From Bacteroidia bacterium (GTDB lineage: Bacteria; Bacteroidota; Bacteroidia; Chitinophagales; Saprospiraceae), in the NCBI GenBank assembly GCA_030426765.1, contig JAUHXV010000005.1:1-64000 (forward strand): 64,000 bases of DNA, written 5' to 3'. The translations under genes and the position numbers were made by a program. This document shows positions 18,501 to 25,515 of this stretch, one piece after another (position 1 is the stretch's first letter; each line of letters starts with the position of its first letter). The notes below the pieces were generated by a model. That model saw only the letters and a program-made list of their open reading frames with translations, did not search any database and was not told where the DNA came from.

Positions 18501-18828
18501 CTTCAGGAAGGCAGATCTGGGTCCACTGATTGGTTCGAGAACCTGGGGTGGATTGATTGGAATCTCCGGCGCACCTTCACTGATTGATGGAGGCATGGTC
18601 ACTGTGCCAACATTTAGAATGTACAATCCTGATGGTACCTGGTTCCAGGAAGGCCATGGGGTAGATCCGGACATCGAAGTCAAAGAAGATCCAACCATGC
18701 TGGCCAAAGGAATTGATACCCAATTGCAGAAAGCGATTGAAGAAGTGATGAAGAGTATCGGTGAGAAAGGACCGATACATCCGAAAGTACCTGAGAAAGA
18801 AAACAGGACGAAAAACGGGAAAACTTAA
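15514..18828 (+). CDS. Tricorn-like secreted S41 protease with beta-propeller and PDZ domains
   Basis: A 1104-residue tricorn homologue. A signal peptide (residues 1-20, ending 'HFCDAQ') directs export. Many WD/PD40 propeller blades follow, with repeated 'SPDGxxxxF' strands in the first 520 residues. A long Lys/Glu/Asp-rich linker lies at about residues 548-595. A PDZ-like domain is near residues 780-880 ('EGDYILAVNGIALTEW'). The S41 peptidase core has 'GKIGYIYVPSTG' and the nucleophile region 'NGWSGSGGDAFPDYF' near residue 990. Tricorn proteases degrade peptides that enter through the propeller; in Bacteroidota they are periplasmic or surface enzymes. The stop codon sits in the loop of the shared terminator with the convergent glycosyltransferase gene. 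Confidence 0.9.
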   Translation: MKKFVFLLSLSLLTIHFCDAQVSARMFRTPDVSQTQIVFSYGGDIWIVNKEGGTAAKLSSPSGTEGFPRFSPDGSSVAFSGNYDGNYDIYVIPSLGGIPQRVTYHGMGDRLIDWYPSGDKLLYTSSRESGKQRFSQFYSVAADGGFSEKLPMAYGEYGSLSPDGKKIAFNERAVVMDTWKRYRGGMNGNIWIFDLKTYESKNITNTNAGSELPMWHKDRIYYMSDRGDEQRDNIWMYDIKSGETTQITKYNDFDIHFPSLGPEEIVYEANGNMYLLDLKTHESRIVNINVVTDLIHVKPKTEGVSDYIQNGGISPDGNRVIMEARGDVFSLPAEEGYVQNVTRTSGVAERFPEWSPNGKYVAYWSDKSGEYELTVRDMTQGAKETKLTSLGKGFRYSIFWSPDSKKLAWVDQTMTFYIYNMDTKAVDRVDKDGRLFEGGLRGWRPSWSSDSKWLAYEKSQPNGNSAVFFYSLDAKKSTQVTSGFYNDQNPTFDPDGKYLYLVTNRNFSPVYSDFDNSWAYPNATQLAAITLTKEIMSPLSTKNDTVAIAEAEDQDDDEKKDEEKAEEGKDKKKKNDDKVADNEEKDEDDGLKIDFDNFEARLVVLPPKAGNMGNLRAVSGKVLFSRYPNSGSGEYSGSLKYYDIEEREEQTVIDNVGSYDVSADGKKVLVVQHGKFGVIKLAPEQKLDATLPVNEMEATIDPMEEWTQIYHDAWRFQRDFFYDENMHGVDWEAVREQYAALIPYCVNRADINFIIGEMIGELNASHTYRGGGDNESSKRRAVGYLGIDWAMKDGHFMVGKIIRGAPWDNEVRSPLDEPGVNVNEGDYILAVNGIALTEWPDPWAAFEGLADKAVELTVNSKPDFAGARTVVVQTMRDETRLRNLAWIERNRKEVDEASGGKIGYIYVPSTGVDGQNELVRQFYGQWNKEGLIIDERFNNGGQIPDRFIELLNRKPLAYWDVRDGDNWQWPPVANFGSMAMLINGWSGSGGDAFPDYFRKADLGPLIGSRTWGGLIGISGAPSLIDGGMVTVPTFRMYNPDGTWFQEGHGVDPDIEVKEDPTMLAKGIDTQLQKAIEEVMKSIGEKGPIHPKVPEKENRTKNGKT

Positions 18829-18840
18829 TTTCCCGTTTTT
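18811..18840. terminator. Bidirectional terminator whose loop holds both stop codons
   Basis: A perfect 12-bp stem, AAAAACGGGAAA (18811-18822) with TTTCCCGTTTTT (18829-18840), encloses a 6-nt loop ACTTAA. The plus-strand TAA is 18826-18828 and the minus-strand stop is 18825-18827. The last codons of both converging genes are therefore written in the terminator arms. Confidence 0.92.
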
Positions 18841-19928
18841 CCCAGGATTTGCTGATACACGATTAGTGTTTTTCTGGCCGTTTCCCGGTAGGTGAATTGT
18901 TGTAATCGCTGTGCCGCATGCATGGTTAGTCTGTCTCTTAATGCAGGGTCTGCAGTTATTCGCAGGACACATTCTGCAAGCTGAACCGGATCCTGTGCTG
19001 GTGCGGTAAGCCCCGTAACGCCATCATCCACCATCTCAGGAATACCTCCTGTTCGAGTGGCGACAACAGGCGTGCCGGCAGCAAATGCTTCCAGGACAAT
19101 GGTGCCTAAGCCTTCAATGACTGATGTAATCAGGAAAACATCCAATGATTTCATCACCGCCACAACATCTGTACGGAAGCCGAGTAAGTGCACGCGATCC
19201 TCGAGGTTTAATTGCCGAATCAACTGACGTATGTGTCGTTCTTCTTTTCCTTTTCCGGCAATGACGAAATGGATATCCGGATTTTTCTGAACGACGATAG
19301 CGGCCGTTTTGAGAAACGTGGGATAGTCTTTTGTTTTGTCCAGGGCGCTGAGATTTCCCACCAGTAGATTGGATCCACTCAGTTTCAACTCATCAAGAAG
19401 CTTTGGATATTCTTTTCCCTCAGGATATCGGGCGGGATCAATGCCGGAATGAATCACCGTCAGCACTGCTGGATTTCTGATCGAAGGCGCAGTGATCTTT
19501 CGGATGGCCTCAGAGACACAGATGATCTTTCTGACTGAAGGATGGTTGTATTTCCATTTGGACAGGAAGTTGCCGGATACCGGAAAGTTTATACGTCGGT
19601 TGACAACAATAGGCGTTGAATTGCCGAAAAGAAAGGAGGCGACGACGGCTCCACTGTGCGCATGAGAATCATGACAGTGGATTATGTCAATGGATTCTCT
19701 TTGACAAATACGATGGATCGCCCGGGCCAGAAAGATATCCAAAACACCTCTTGTTTTGAATGTAGAGACGAGCAAACCATCCTCCATGAGTCGTTCTGCA
19801 AGTGGAGCACCTTCCGGACAAAGTACGATCTGCTGAATGTCTTTGCCATGCAGCTCGTTTGCCAGATACGTAAGTTGCTGTTCTCCTCCACGCCAGCTTA
19901 ACGCGGTGGAGACATGAAGGAGCTTCAT
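18825..19928 (-). CDS. Glycosyltransferase family 4
   Basis: A 367-residue GT-B glycosyltransferase. The N-terminal 'LHVSTALSWRGGEQQLTYLA' is the classic GT4 opening with a Gly-rich acceptor loop. The C-terminal 'LGTIVLEAFAAGTPVVATRTGGIPEMV' holds the EX7E-type donor-binding motif. It transfers a sugar from a nucleotide donor to LPS or another surface glycan at the cytoplasmic face. It overlaps the upstream GT2 gene by 4 bp, so the two act in one pathway. Donor and acceptor cannot be told; similarity in layout to LPS-core transferases is only suggestive. Confidence 0.9.
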   Translation of the reverse strand: MKLLHVSTALSWRGGEQQLTYLANELHGKDIQQIVLCPEGAPLAERLMEDGLLVSTFKTRGVLDIFLARAIHRICQRESIDIIHCHDSHAHSGAVVASFLFGNSTPIVVNRRINFPVSGNFLSKWKYNHPSVRKIICVSEAIRKITAPSIRNPAVLTVIHSGIDPARYPEGKEYPKLLDELKLSGSNLLVGNLSALDKTKDYPTFLKTAAIVVQKNPDIHFVIAGKGKEERHIRQLIRQLNLEDRVHLLGFRTDVVAVMKSLDVFLITSVIEGLGTIVLEAFAAGTPVVATRTGGIPEMVDDGVTGLTAPAQDPVQLAECVLRITADPALRDRLTMHAAQRLQQFTYRETARKTLIVYQQILGKTGN

Positions 19929-20683
19929 ATGGTCCTGCCTTTTTGCAAGTAATACAATCGAAGATATTTCAGAAAGGAAGCATGCGCTGTATTGACTGCA
20001 ATGTTGTAGCCCATCAGACCATCCAAAAATCCCATCTTAAACACATAATGACGTAAAAATCGAGCCATCGGCTTGAACACGATTTTCAGAATGCTGGAGC
20101 GCTGCCCTTGTTCGAACATGGCTTGTGCACCAATGGTGCTGAATAAATTGATCTTGTCATGATGATCAGCCAACGAATGGTAGGAGTAGTGTAGTAAATC
20201 ACCCCGCAGATGTGCCGTCGCACAACCTGCTTCAAGGTTGAATTTATCATGCGGGTTGGTGCCGGACCATTTGCCTTTGTGTCTGTTAAACAGCCGGAGT
20301 TTTTGATCAGGGTACCAGCCGCTGTGTCGGATCCACTGCCCACAGTAACTGGTGAGTCGATTCATCGTAAATCCATCCACCTTGGGCATCCCTTCTAAAG
20401 CAATAACAGATGCTTTAAGTTCAGCGGTAAGGGCTTCATCTGCATCCAGGGAAAGCACCCATTCATTTCCGGCTTGTGTCAGGGCAAAATTCTTCTGCTC
20501 GACATGCCCTTCAAAAGGGTGGTGAATGACGGTCGCGCCCAATTCCCGGCATATTTCAGTGGTCTTGTCTTTCGAACCAGAGTCCACGACAATGATTTCA
20601 GCGGCAAAATCCTGGACACTCTCAAGACAACGTCGGATATTGCGCTCCTCGTTATAAGTGATGACCACGACCGAAATTTTCAT
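19925..20683 (-). CDS. Glycosyltransferase family 2 (LPS-core, WaaE/KdtX-like)
   Basis: A GT-A glycosyltransferase. I place the start at the Met opening 'MKISVVVITYNEE', because this is the normal family N-terminus; ten more residues could be read upstream. Motifs are 'IIVVDSGSKDKT' near residue 33, the 'LSLDADE' metal-binding DxD region near residue 85, and 'WYPDQKLRLFNR' near residue 140, as in WaaE-type enzymes that add glucose to LPS-core heptose. The length of about 252 residues fits. The following GT4 overlaps it as ATGA. A WaaE-like role would fit the heptose operon at the left end of the window, though the two loci are 16 kb apart. Confidence 0.88.
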   Translation of the reverse strand: MKISVVVITYNEERNIRRCLESVQDFAAEIIVVDSGSKDKTTEICRELGATVIHHPFEGHVEQKNFALTQAGNEWVLSLDADEALTAELKASVIALEGMPKVDGFTMNRLTSYCGQWIRHSGWYPDQKLRLFNRHKGKWSGTNPHDKFNLEAGCATAHLRGDLLHYSYHSLADHHDKINLFSTIGAQAMFEQGQRSSILKIVFKPMARFLRHYVFKMGFLDGLMGYNIAVNTAHASFLKYLRLYYLQKGRTI

Positions 20684-20762
20684 TGGCGCAAGATAGATAA
20701 TTTCTACCTGCACACGGTGTAAAGAACAAACCTCTGAGGCTTTGTAGTGAATCGCATTTCAC

Positions 20763-20785
20763 AAAAAAAGGGCCTGCGGCCCTTT
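20763..20785 (-). terminator. Rho-independent terminator of ssb
   Basis: On the minus strand a stem AAAGGGCC/GGCCCTTT with loop GCA (plus-strand arms 20767-20774 and 20778-20785) is followed by a T-run. It starts 3 bp after the ssb stop codon. Confidence 0.85.
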
Positions 20786-20788
20786 CTA

Positions 20789-21133
20789 TTATTTATCAGC
20801 AGATTCCAGTTTTTTGAAATCTGAGATGATGATTTCGGTCGCATTCTTTTTGACATTGTCATTGCCGGTGTATTCGCGGTAGGAGAGCTTGCCTTCGACA
20901 TAAAGGCGCTGGCCTTTGCGAAGGATTTTATTCATGATTTCGGCGATCTTCCCCCAGGCTACCAGACTGTGCCAGGTGGTGATGGTTTCACTTTTCCCTT
21001 CCTCCCCTTTCTGGTATTCGTGGGTGGCCATAGACATACGAGCCATTTTTTTTCCTTCGGCATACTCTCTGAGCTCAATGTCCTGTCCCAGGAAACCAAT
21101 GAGCTGTACGCGATTGTCAACTGTTGAAAACAT
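20789..21133 (-). CDS. ssb: Single-stranded DNA-binding protein
   Basis: An OB-fold SSB of 114 residues. I start it at 'MFSTVDNRVQLIGFLGQDIELR', the standard SSB N-terminus; a longer frame exists upstream but does not look like SSB. 'TTWHSLVAWGKIAE' and 'KGQRLYVEGKLSYREY' are the DNA-binding core strands. It ends 'SDFKKLESADK' and lacks the glycine-rich linker and acidic DDDIPF-type tip of replicative SSBs. This suggests a short accessory SSB, or that the genome has another main SSB. A near-consensus -7 element (CATATTTG on the minus strand, 21191-21198) precedes the gene. Confidence 0.93.
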   Translation of the reverse strand: MFSTVDNRVQLIGFLGQDIELREYAEGKKMARMSMATHEYQKGEEGKSETITTWHSLVAWGKIAEIMNKILRKGQRLYVEGKLSYREYTGNDNVKKNATEIIISDFKKLESADK

Positions 21134-21249
21134 GGTTTTTGTGTTTTTGTGTGAAATAGTAAATGATGCCTTCCTCATTGAAGGTCGATTCAAATATGGG
21201 GGACTCAGCGTATTTTATTCGTTTGGTATGCGTTTACTTGCGTAAGTAT

Positions 21250-21303
21250 GTGTTGGGAGACGCCTGTGCTGCCAAAGCCCACAGAAATTTGACTCCCCAA
21301 CAC
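21250..21303. repeat. Long inverted repeat between ssb and the DUF1059-like gene
   Basis: GTGTTGGG (21250-21257) pairs exactly with CCCAACAC (21296-21303); allowing a one-base bulge it continues with AG/CT. A small ACTT/AAGT stem sits just before it (about 21237-21248). It could fold in the leader RNA of the following gene. There is no U-tract, so it is not a simple terminator. Confidence 0.4.
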
Positions 21304-21375
21304 CCGCCTCATCCGCATTTCGGAAAATATTGTTTTACATTTAAGTTCATTTTTTGACTGCGAAATGTAATTGTC

Positions 21376-21609
21376 ATGAAAAAGAAAACCATGACCTGCA
21401 AACAATTGGGCGGTGCCTGCGATATGCCATTTACCGCAGAGACTTTTAAAGAAATCGCAGCCATGAGTAAAAAGCATGGTCAGGATATGTTTCAGAAAAA
21501 AGACCCGGCCCACCTTAAAGCCATGAATGACATGGAAGTCATGATGCACTCGCCCGGCGCCGTAGAAGCGTGGTACAATGAAAAGAAAAAGGAATTTGAC
21601 GCACTCTGA
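21376..21609 (+). CDS. DUF1059-like small protein
   Basis: A 77-residue soluble protein. 'MTCKQLGGACDMPFTAET' matches the start of DUF1059 proteins (a Cys...GG.CD pattern), followed by the helical region 'FKEIAAMSKKHGQDM'. The C-terminal half has several Met and His residues ('MNDMEVMMHSP') and extends beyond the usual short family length. The family's function is unknown; conserved Cys5-region and Cys15-region residues suggest metal or redox contact, which is inference. It is 24 bp upstream of the P450 gene and may be co-transcribed with it. Confidence 0.75.
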   Translation: MKKKTMTCKQLGGACDMPFTAETFKEIAAMSKKHGQDMFQKKDPAHLKAMNDMEVMMHSPGAVEAWYNEKKKEFDAL

Positions 21610-21633
21610 GTGTAAAGTGTTAACCTTATTGAC

Positions 21634-23064
21634 GTGAGTATCCGATACAATGATTTGCAAGGACCAAAAGGGTCTTTCTTTTTTGGAAATCTGTTCCAGT
21701 TTTCTCTGGCCACGCTCCATCAATACCTCGAACAACATGCGCATACTTACGGGGATGTGTTTAAGATCCGCATGGGACCGGGCAGATTTACTGTGGTGAG
21801 TAGTCCGGAGATTGTCCAACAGATTTTAAAAGCCCGCCCTTACTCCTTTCGACGCATGCGTAAAATGGATCGCATCCTTCGTCAGGAAGGTGTGCACGGC
21901 CTGTTCAATGCCGAAGGGGATGATTGGAAAGTTCATCGTCGGATTGTCAACAAAGGCCTCAACTTAAAACACCAGAAGCAGTACTTTGCGTCCATCCTGA
22001 AATCTGTGGATCGGCTCTACAGGAAGATGAATCACGCCGCACAAAACAACCAACCCTATGCGGTGCAGGAAGATCTCAAACGCTTTACGGTAGATGTCAC
22101 TACCTCATTAGCTTTTGGTTTCGAAATGAATACGCTGGAGCAAAAAGGCGGCGTGATCCAGGAACACATGGAGAAGATATTTCCCATGATCTTTAAACGC
22201 ATTAATGCGCCACTTCCCTTGTATAGAATTTTTAAAACACAAGACGACCGGGAGTATGATCGCGCGTTTAAAGAAATCGAAAAACAAGTAGAGGTCTATA
22301 TAGAATCCGGAAAGCAGCGTTTACAAGAGGAACCGGATCGACGAGAACAACCCAGGGATATTCTGGAAGCACTGCTCGCGGCTTCAGAAGAGGAAAAAGC
22401 CATCTCCAACAAAGAAATTAAAGGGAATCTACTCACACTCCTGCTCGCCGGAGAAGATACGACCGCCCACTCCCTTGCATGGGCCTTGTTTTGGTTCTGT
22501 CAGTACCCTGAAGTACAAAGCAAACTTCAGAACGAAGCAGATGAGCTGCTCGGAAATGATAAGTACCTGAAGTCCTATGATGCACACGATGTCCTGTCAT
22601 ACACCAGTGCTGTCATCCATGAAACGTTGCGATTGAAATCCGTTGCTCCGCTTTTACTTCTCGAACCAATAGAGGATATAGAGATGTCGGGTTATTTTTT
22701 TGAGAAAGGTGCGAAGATGATTCTCCTCACGCGGTATGGCGCTTTGCATGAGGATTACTTTTCCGAAAGTAAAGCGTTCCTTCCGGACCGTTGGATGGAG
22801 AAAACGGAAAGCCGATGTCCGGTGCATAATCTCACCGCAATCATGCCATTCGGTGCGGGCCCCCGCATGTGCCCCGGAAAACACCTCGCATTGCTTGAAA
22901 TGAAACTCGTCCTTTCGATGATCGCCCGAAATTTCAACGTGGAATTGATCACTTCCCCGGATTCCATTCAGGAAAACCTCGCCTTCACCATGATGCCCGA
23001 TACCTTTACCCTTAAACTCACCCCACGAAAAGAACCCTTAAACCATCCTTCGAATCCTCAGTAG
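21634..23064 (+). CDS. Cytochrome P450 monooxygenase
   Basis: A 476-residue P450, starting at GTG. The I-helix oxygen-activation motif is 'LLAGEDTTAHS' (about residues 270-280), the ExxR pair is E330/R333 in 'HETLRL', and the heme-ligand loop is 'FGAGPRMCPGKH' with Cys413. The fold resembles CYP102- or CYP4-like long-chain substrate enzymes, going by length and the 'PGKHLALLEMKL' tail. It is soluble, without an N-terminal membrane anchor, so it needs a separate ferredoxin or flavodoxin partner, none of which is encoded nearby. The substrate is unknown; fatty acids, terpenoids or carotenoid-type molecules are possible. Confidence 0.93.
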   Translation: MSIRYNDLQGPKGSFFFGNLFQFSLATLHQYLEQHAHTYGDVFKIRMGPGRFTVVSSPEIVQQILKARPYSFRRMRKMDRILRQEGVHGLFNAEGDDWKVHRRIVNKGLNLKHQKQYFASILKSVDRLYRKMNHAAQNNQPYAVQEDLKRFTVDVTTSLAFGFEMNTLEQKGGVIQEHMEKIFPMIFKRINAPLPLYRIFKTQDDREYDRAFKEIEKQVEVYIESGKQRLQEEPDRREQPRDILEALLAASEEEKAISNKEIKGNLLTLLLAGEDTTAHSLAWALFWFCQYPEVQSKLQNEADELLGNDKYLKSYDAHDVLSYTSAVIHETLRLKSVAPLLLLEPIEDIEMSGYFFEKGAKMILLTRYGALHEDYFSESKAFLPDRWMEKTESRCPVHNLTAIMPFGAGPRMCPGKHLALLEMKLVLSMIARNFNVELITSPDSIQENLAFTMMPDTFTLKLTPRKEPLNHPSNPQ

Positions 23065-23412
23065 CTTCCCACTCACTACTTACCACTGACTATTGACCTT
23101 TTAGTCACCGTAGCTTCAGCGAAGGAGACACTGACCTTTAGCCTGAGGCTCCCTACCCACTGAACAGCGGGATCGGGATTAAATCATTCTGATAGATGGT
23201 CAAGCGCTAAAGCGCGACCGGAATATTTTAATCCCTCTAAAATCCCTTTCAACGCATTGAAAGGCTACCATTCATGGAATATATTCTTCCTTGTAGCACT
23301 GATCACCCCTTGCTCCAAGCTTTTAATCGCCATAGCTTTAGCGAAGGAGGCACTCACTACTCACCACTGACTACTCACCACTGACTACTCACCACTGACT
23401 ACTCACCCCTTC
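23065..23412. repeat. Repeat-rich intergenic spacer
   Basis: There is no gene in these 348 bp. Two 38-bp direct copies (23098-23135 and 23320-23357) share about 32 bases around 'AGCTT(C/T)AGCGAAGGAG'. The second runs into a 14-bp tandem array (CTACTCACCACTGA at 23357-23370, 23371-23384 and 23385-23398, then a partial copy). A degenerate copy of the array precedes the first direct repeat. Between them are small hairpins, GCGCT/AGCGC near 23200 and CCTTTCAA/TTGAAAGG at 23245-23264. The layout resembles an interspersed REP-like element. Confidence 0.8.
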
Positions 23413-25425
23413 TTATAGTTTCACAAATCGCCCCACAACTATTTCATGCTTGTTGCGGATTACAAGTTGATATTGTCCCGAAGGTAGTCCTGAGATGTCC
23501 AATGATGACTGAATGCCACTGCTGGTCATGACCAAGGAGCCTAACACGTTGTAGACAGCGATCTGAGAAGATTCAGAAGTCTCTGTTTCCAGATAGACCA
23601 CTTCCGAAGCCGGGTTAGGGTATACATGAGTTGATCTGACAACAGGTCCGCTTTGCGTGGTACTGCTTAAAATCAAATCGATATTTTGAATGCCGAGACC
23701 CGGACCAACGACCCAGAAGGTTTGAGCATCCTCATTGTAGTAGGCACCTCTCGATGTCGTGCTACAAGTGGTTGCAATCTCAGGGAAATTCAGCCCCCGG
23801 TCATTTGTTTGATACAACCATCCGGCTGAGCTATTCACCCCAAGACACAGCGCCGAAGTGTTATTCAGGCGGTAGAGCCCCTGTCCATTGTACGGTCGAA
23901 AGAAATCCTCCCATGTGTCACCTGCATCCGGAGTCACGTATATGCGTGAAACGGACAATACCATAGCATTCATTTCATCAAAATGGGTAAAATCCAGGTA
24001 ATTCGTATTGGTATCTGGCGAAGCGATCGCCAATTCAAACGTATTACCATCATCCGCACTGGCATATATATCTCCCCGATCATCGAGAACCATCACCTCC
24101 CCATTACCGGCCAGATGTAATTTGACCAGTTCTATGGGATGTGTATACACTGTAGACCATTTTTCACCTCCATCGTCCGTGCGTATTACAGACTGGCGCG
24201 TTCCGATGAAAGCGGTCAATGCATCCTCTCTGACCTCCATGCTCGTATAGTAATCGCCGCCCAAAGACATGACCGGCGTAATGCTATTGTCGTCATCTAT
24301 AAATACCAATTCATCATTGTCGTTGAAAACAAACAGGTTGTCCCCGATGAAGGCCGCCAGGTCCAGATTTCTGTCTGTGACGATATGCTCTGACCAGTTT
24401 TGTCCTCCATCTTCTGATCGCATCAGCATGCCATCAAGTCCTGTTGCCACCAACCTGTTTCCACTACCGGTAATACTATTCAATTCAATCATGTTGCCAA
24501 AAATGATCTCCAGAGGCACCTGAGGATCGTCCGTGGCATATATCTGTGTTGCTTCGCCACCAATAAAAATCCGACCTGTATCATTCACAAAAATTGAGGC
24601 GGTTCGGTATACACCGGGAGGCATAATCACAGATGTCCAGATCACACCACCATCATCACTATAATTAATTCGGTTGCTCGTATTGGAGATTAAACGATTG
24701 TTGTGAACCGTCAGATTGCTGGCATAGCCGTAATAGTCTACTGCAGGAATTTCTTCCCAGGTCATACCGCCATCATCACTGGTATACAGGTGATCGCTGG
24801 ACGAAACGATGGGTTTGCCGTTATAATCGACAATCTTACGCTTCGTATCAGAATTGTGGAACACGGTATCAAAGGTTACGCCACCATCCGTAGAGCGCAG
24901 GATAGCGCGATAGCAGACATACAAGGCGCCATTGACTTCGTTCATGTCGATACCGTCAACTTCCGCTGATTCCGATTCTGTCCACGTCGAGCCGCCATCG
25001 GAGGAATAGAGAAAAGTATGTGCGAGGAGGCCATAATCACCATTCTCCATCACTTTAAAGGCTTTAATCGTACTGGAGATCGGATTGGGTTTGATATTTT
25101 CAGAGGTAGCAAAGCCATCATCAGTTTTGACCAGACTGTACTGACTGTAATACACGAGTTTATCCGGATCATTCTCATCCAGGAAGACAACAAATCCCTG
25201 GTAGGCATCTTCGGATACTTCCGGGAAAATCTGATACCAGGTTTCTCCGCCGTCCTCTGTTTTCAGCAGCACACCACATTCCTGCGGCGCATAGCCAACA
25301 CCGCTACTATGTATGTTGATCGAGGTCACCGAACCTATCTCCATATCGGGATAAACCCTTTCAAAGGACTGGGCGTGAAGACAAATTGAAGAGGTCAGTA
25401 AGAAGAGTACAGACAGAATTTTCAT
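23413..25425 (-). CDS. Secreted BNR/YCF48-like propeller protein with T9SS type A sorting domain
   Basis: A 670-residue exported protein. A signal peptide (residues 1-18, ending 'SSICLHAQS') is followed by many repeats of 'TxDGGxTW' ('LKTEDGGETWYQI', 'YSSDGGSTWTES', 'YTSDDGGMTWEEI'), the Asp-box signature of BNR/sortilin-type propellers. The C-terminal about 75 residues ('YPNPASEVVYLET' to 'GRFVKL') are a type A sorting domain that sends the protein through the type IX system to the cell surface. Asp-box propellers bind glycans or proteins; the partner is unknown. A 12-bp motif shared with the neighbouring kinase locus lies upstream. Confidence 0.9.
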   Translation of the reverse strand: MKILSVLFLLTSSICLHAQSFERVYPDMEIGSVTSINIHSSGVGYAPQECGVLLKTEDGGETWYQIFPEVSEDAYQGFVVFLDENDPDKLVYYSQYSLVKTDDGFATSENIKPNPISSTIKAFKVMENGDYGLLAHTFLYSSDGGSTWTESESAEVDGIDMNEVNGALYVCYRAILRSTDGGVTFDTVFHNSDTKRKIVDYNGKPIVSSSDHLYTSDDGGMTWEEIPAVDYYGYASNLTVHNNRLISNTSNRINYSDDGGVIWTSVIMPPGVYRTASIFVNDTGRIFIGGEATQIYATDDPQVPLEIIFGNMIELNSITGSGNRLVATGLDGMLMRSEDGGQNWSEHIVTDRNLDLAAFIGDNLFVFNDNDELVFIDDDNSITPVMSLGGDYYTSMEVREDALTAFIGTRQSVIRTDDGGEKWSTVYTHPIELVKLHLAGNGEVMVLDDRGDIYASADDGNTFELAIASPDTNTNYLDFTHFDEMNAMVLSVSRIYVTPDAGDTWEDFFRPYNGQGLYRLNNTSALCLGVNSSAGWLYQTNDRGLNFPEIATTCSTTSRGAYYNEDAQTFWVVGPGLGIQNIDLILSSTTQSGPVVRSTHVYPNPASEVVYLETETSESSQIAVYNVLGSLVMTSSGIQSSLDISGLPSGQYQLVIRNKHEIVVGRFVKL

Positions 25426-25475
25426 CGTTATAGGTTTTTATAAAGACGAAAATCCTGTTTTCTCTATACCTATAC

Positions 25476-25487
25476 ATCACCCAAAAG
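25476..25487. promoter_or_regulatory. ATCACCCAAAAG motif upstream of the BNR-type gene
   Basis: The 12-bp ATCACCCAAAAG, followed by GGGT, lies about 50 bp before the start codon of the secreted propeller gene. The same 12 bases recur at 28031-28042 between the kinase and regulator genes. ACCC and GGGT form short inverted arms. It is a candidate binding site for the local LuxR-type regulator (inference). Confidence 0.4.
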
Positions 25488-25515
25488 GGTTAGAATCAAA
25501 CGAGAGGTTTTCTTT

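Noticed and set aside
21634-23064. Horizontal gain of the P450 gene
   Set aside because: Codon use and base composition look like those of the neighbours by eye, and there are no flanking mobile sequences.
23351-23410. Short regular repeats that could suggest a CRISPR array
   Set aside because: The 14-bp units are head-to-tail with no unique spacers between them, and no cas gene is near.
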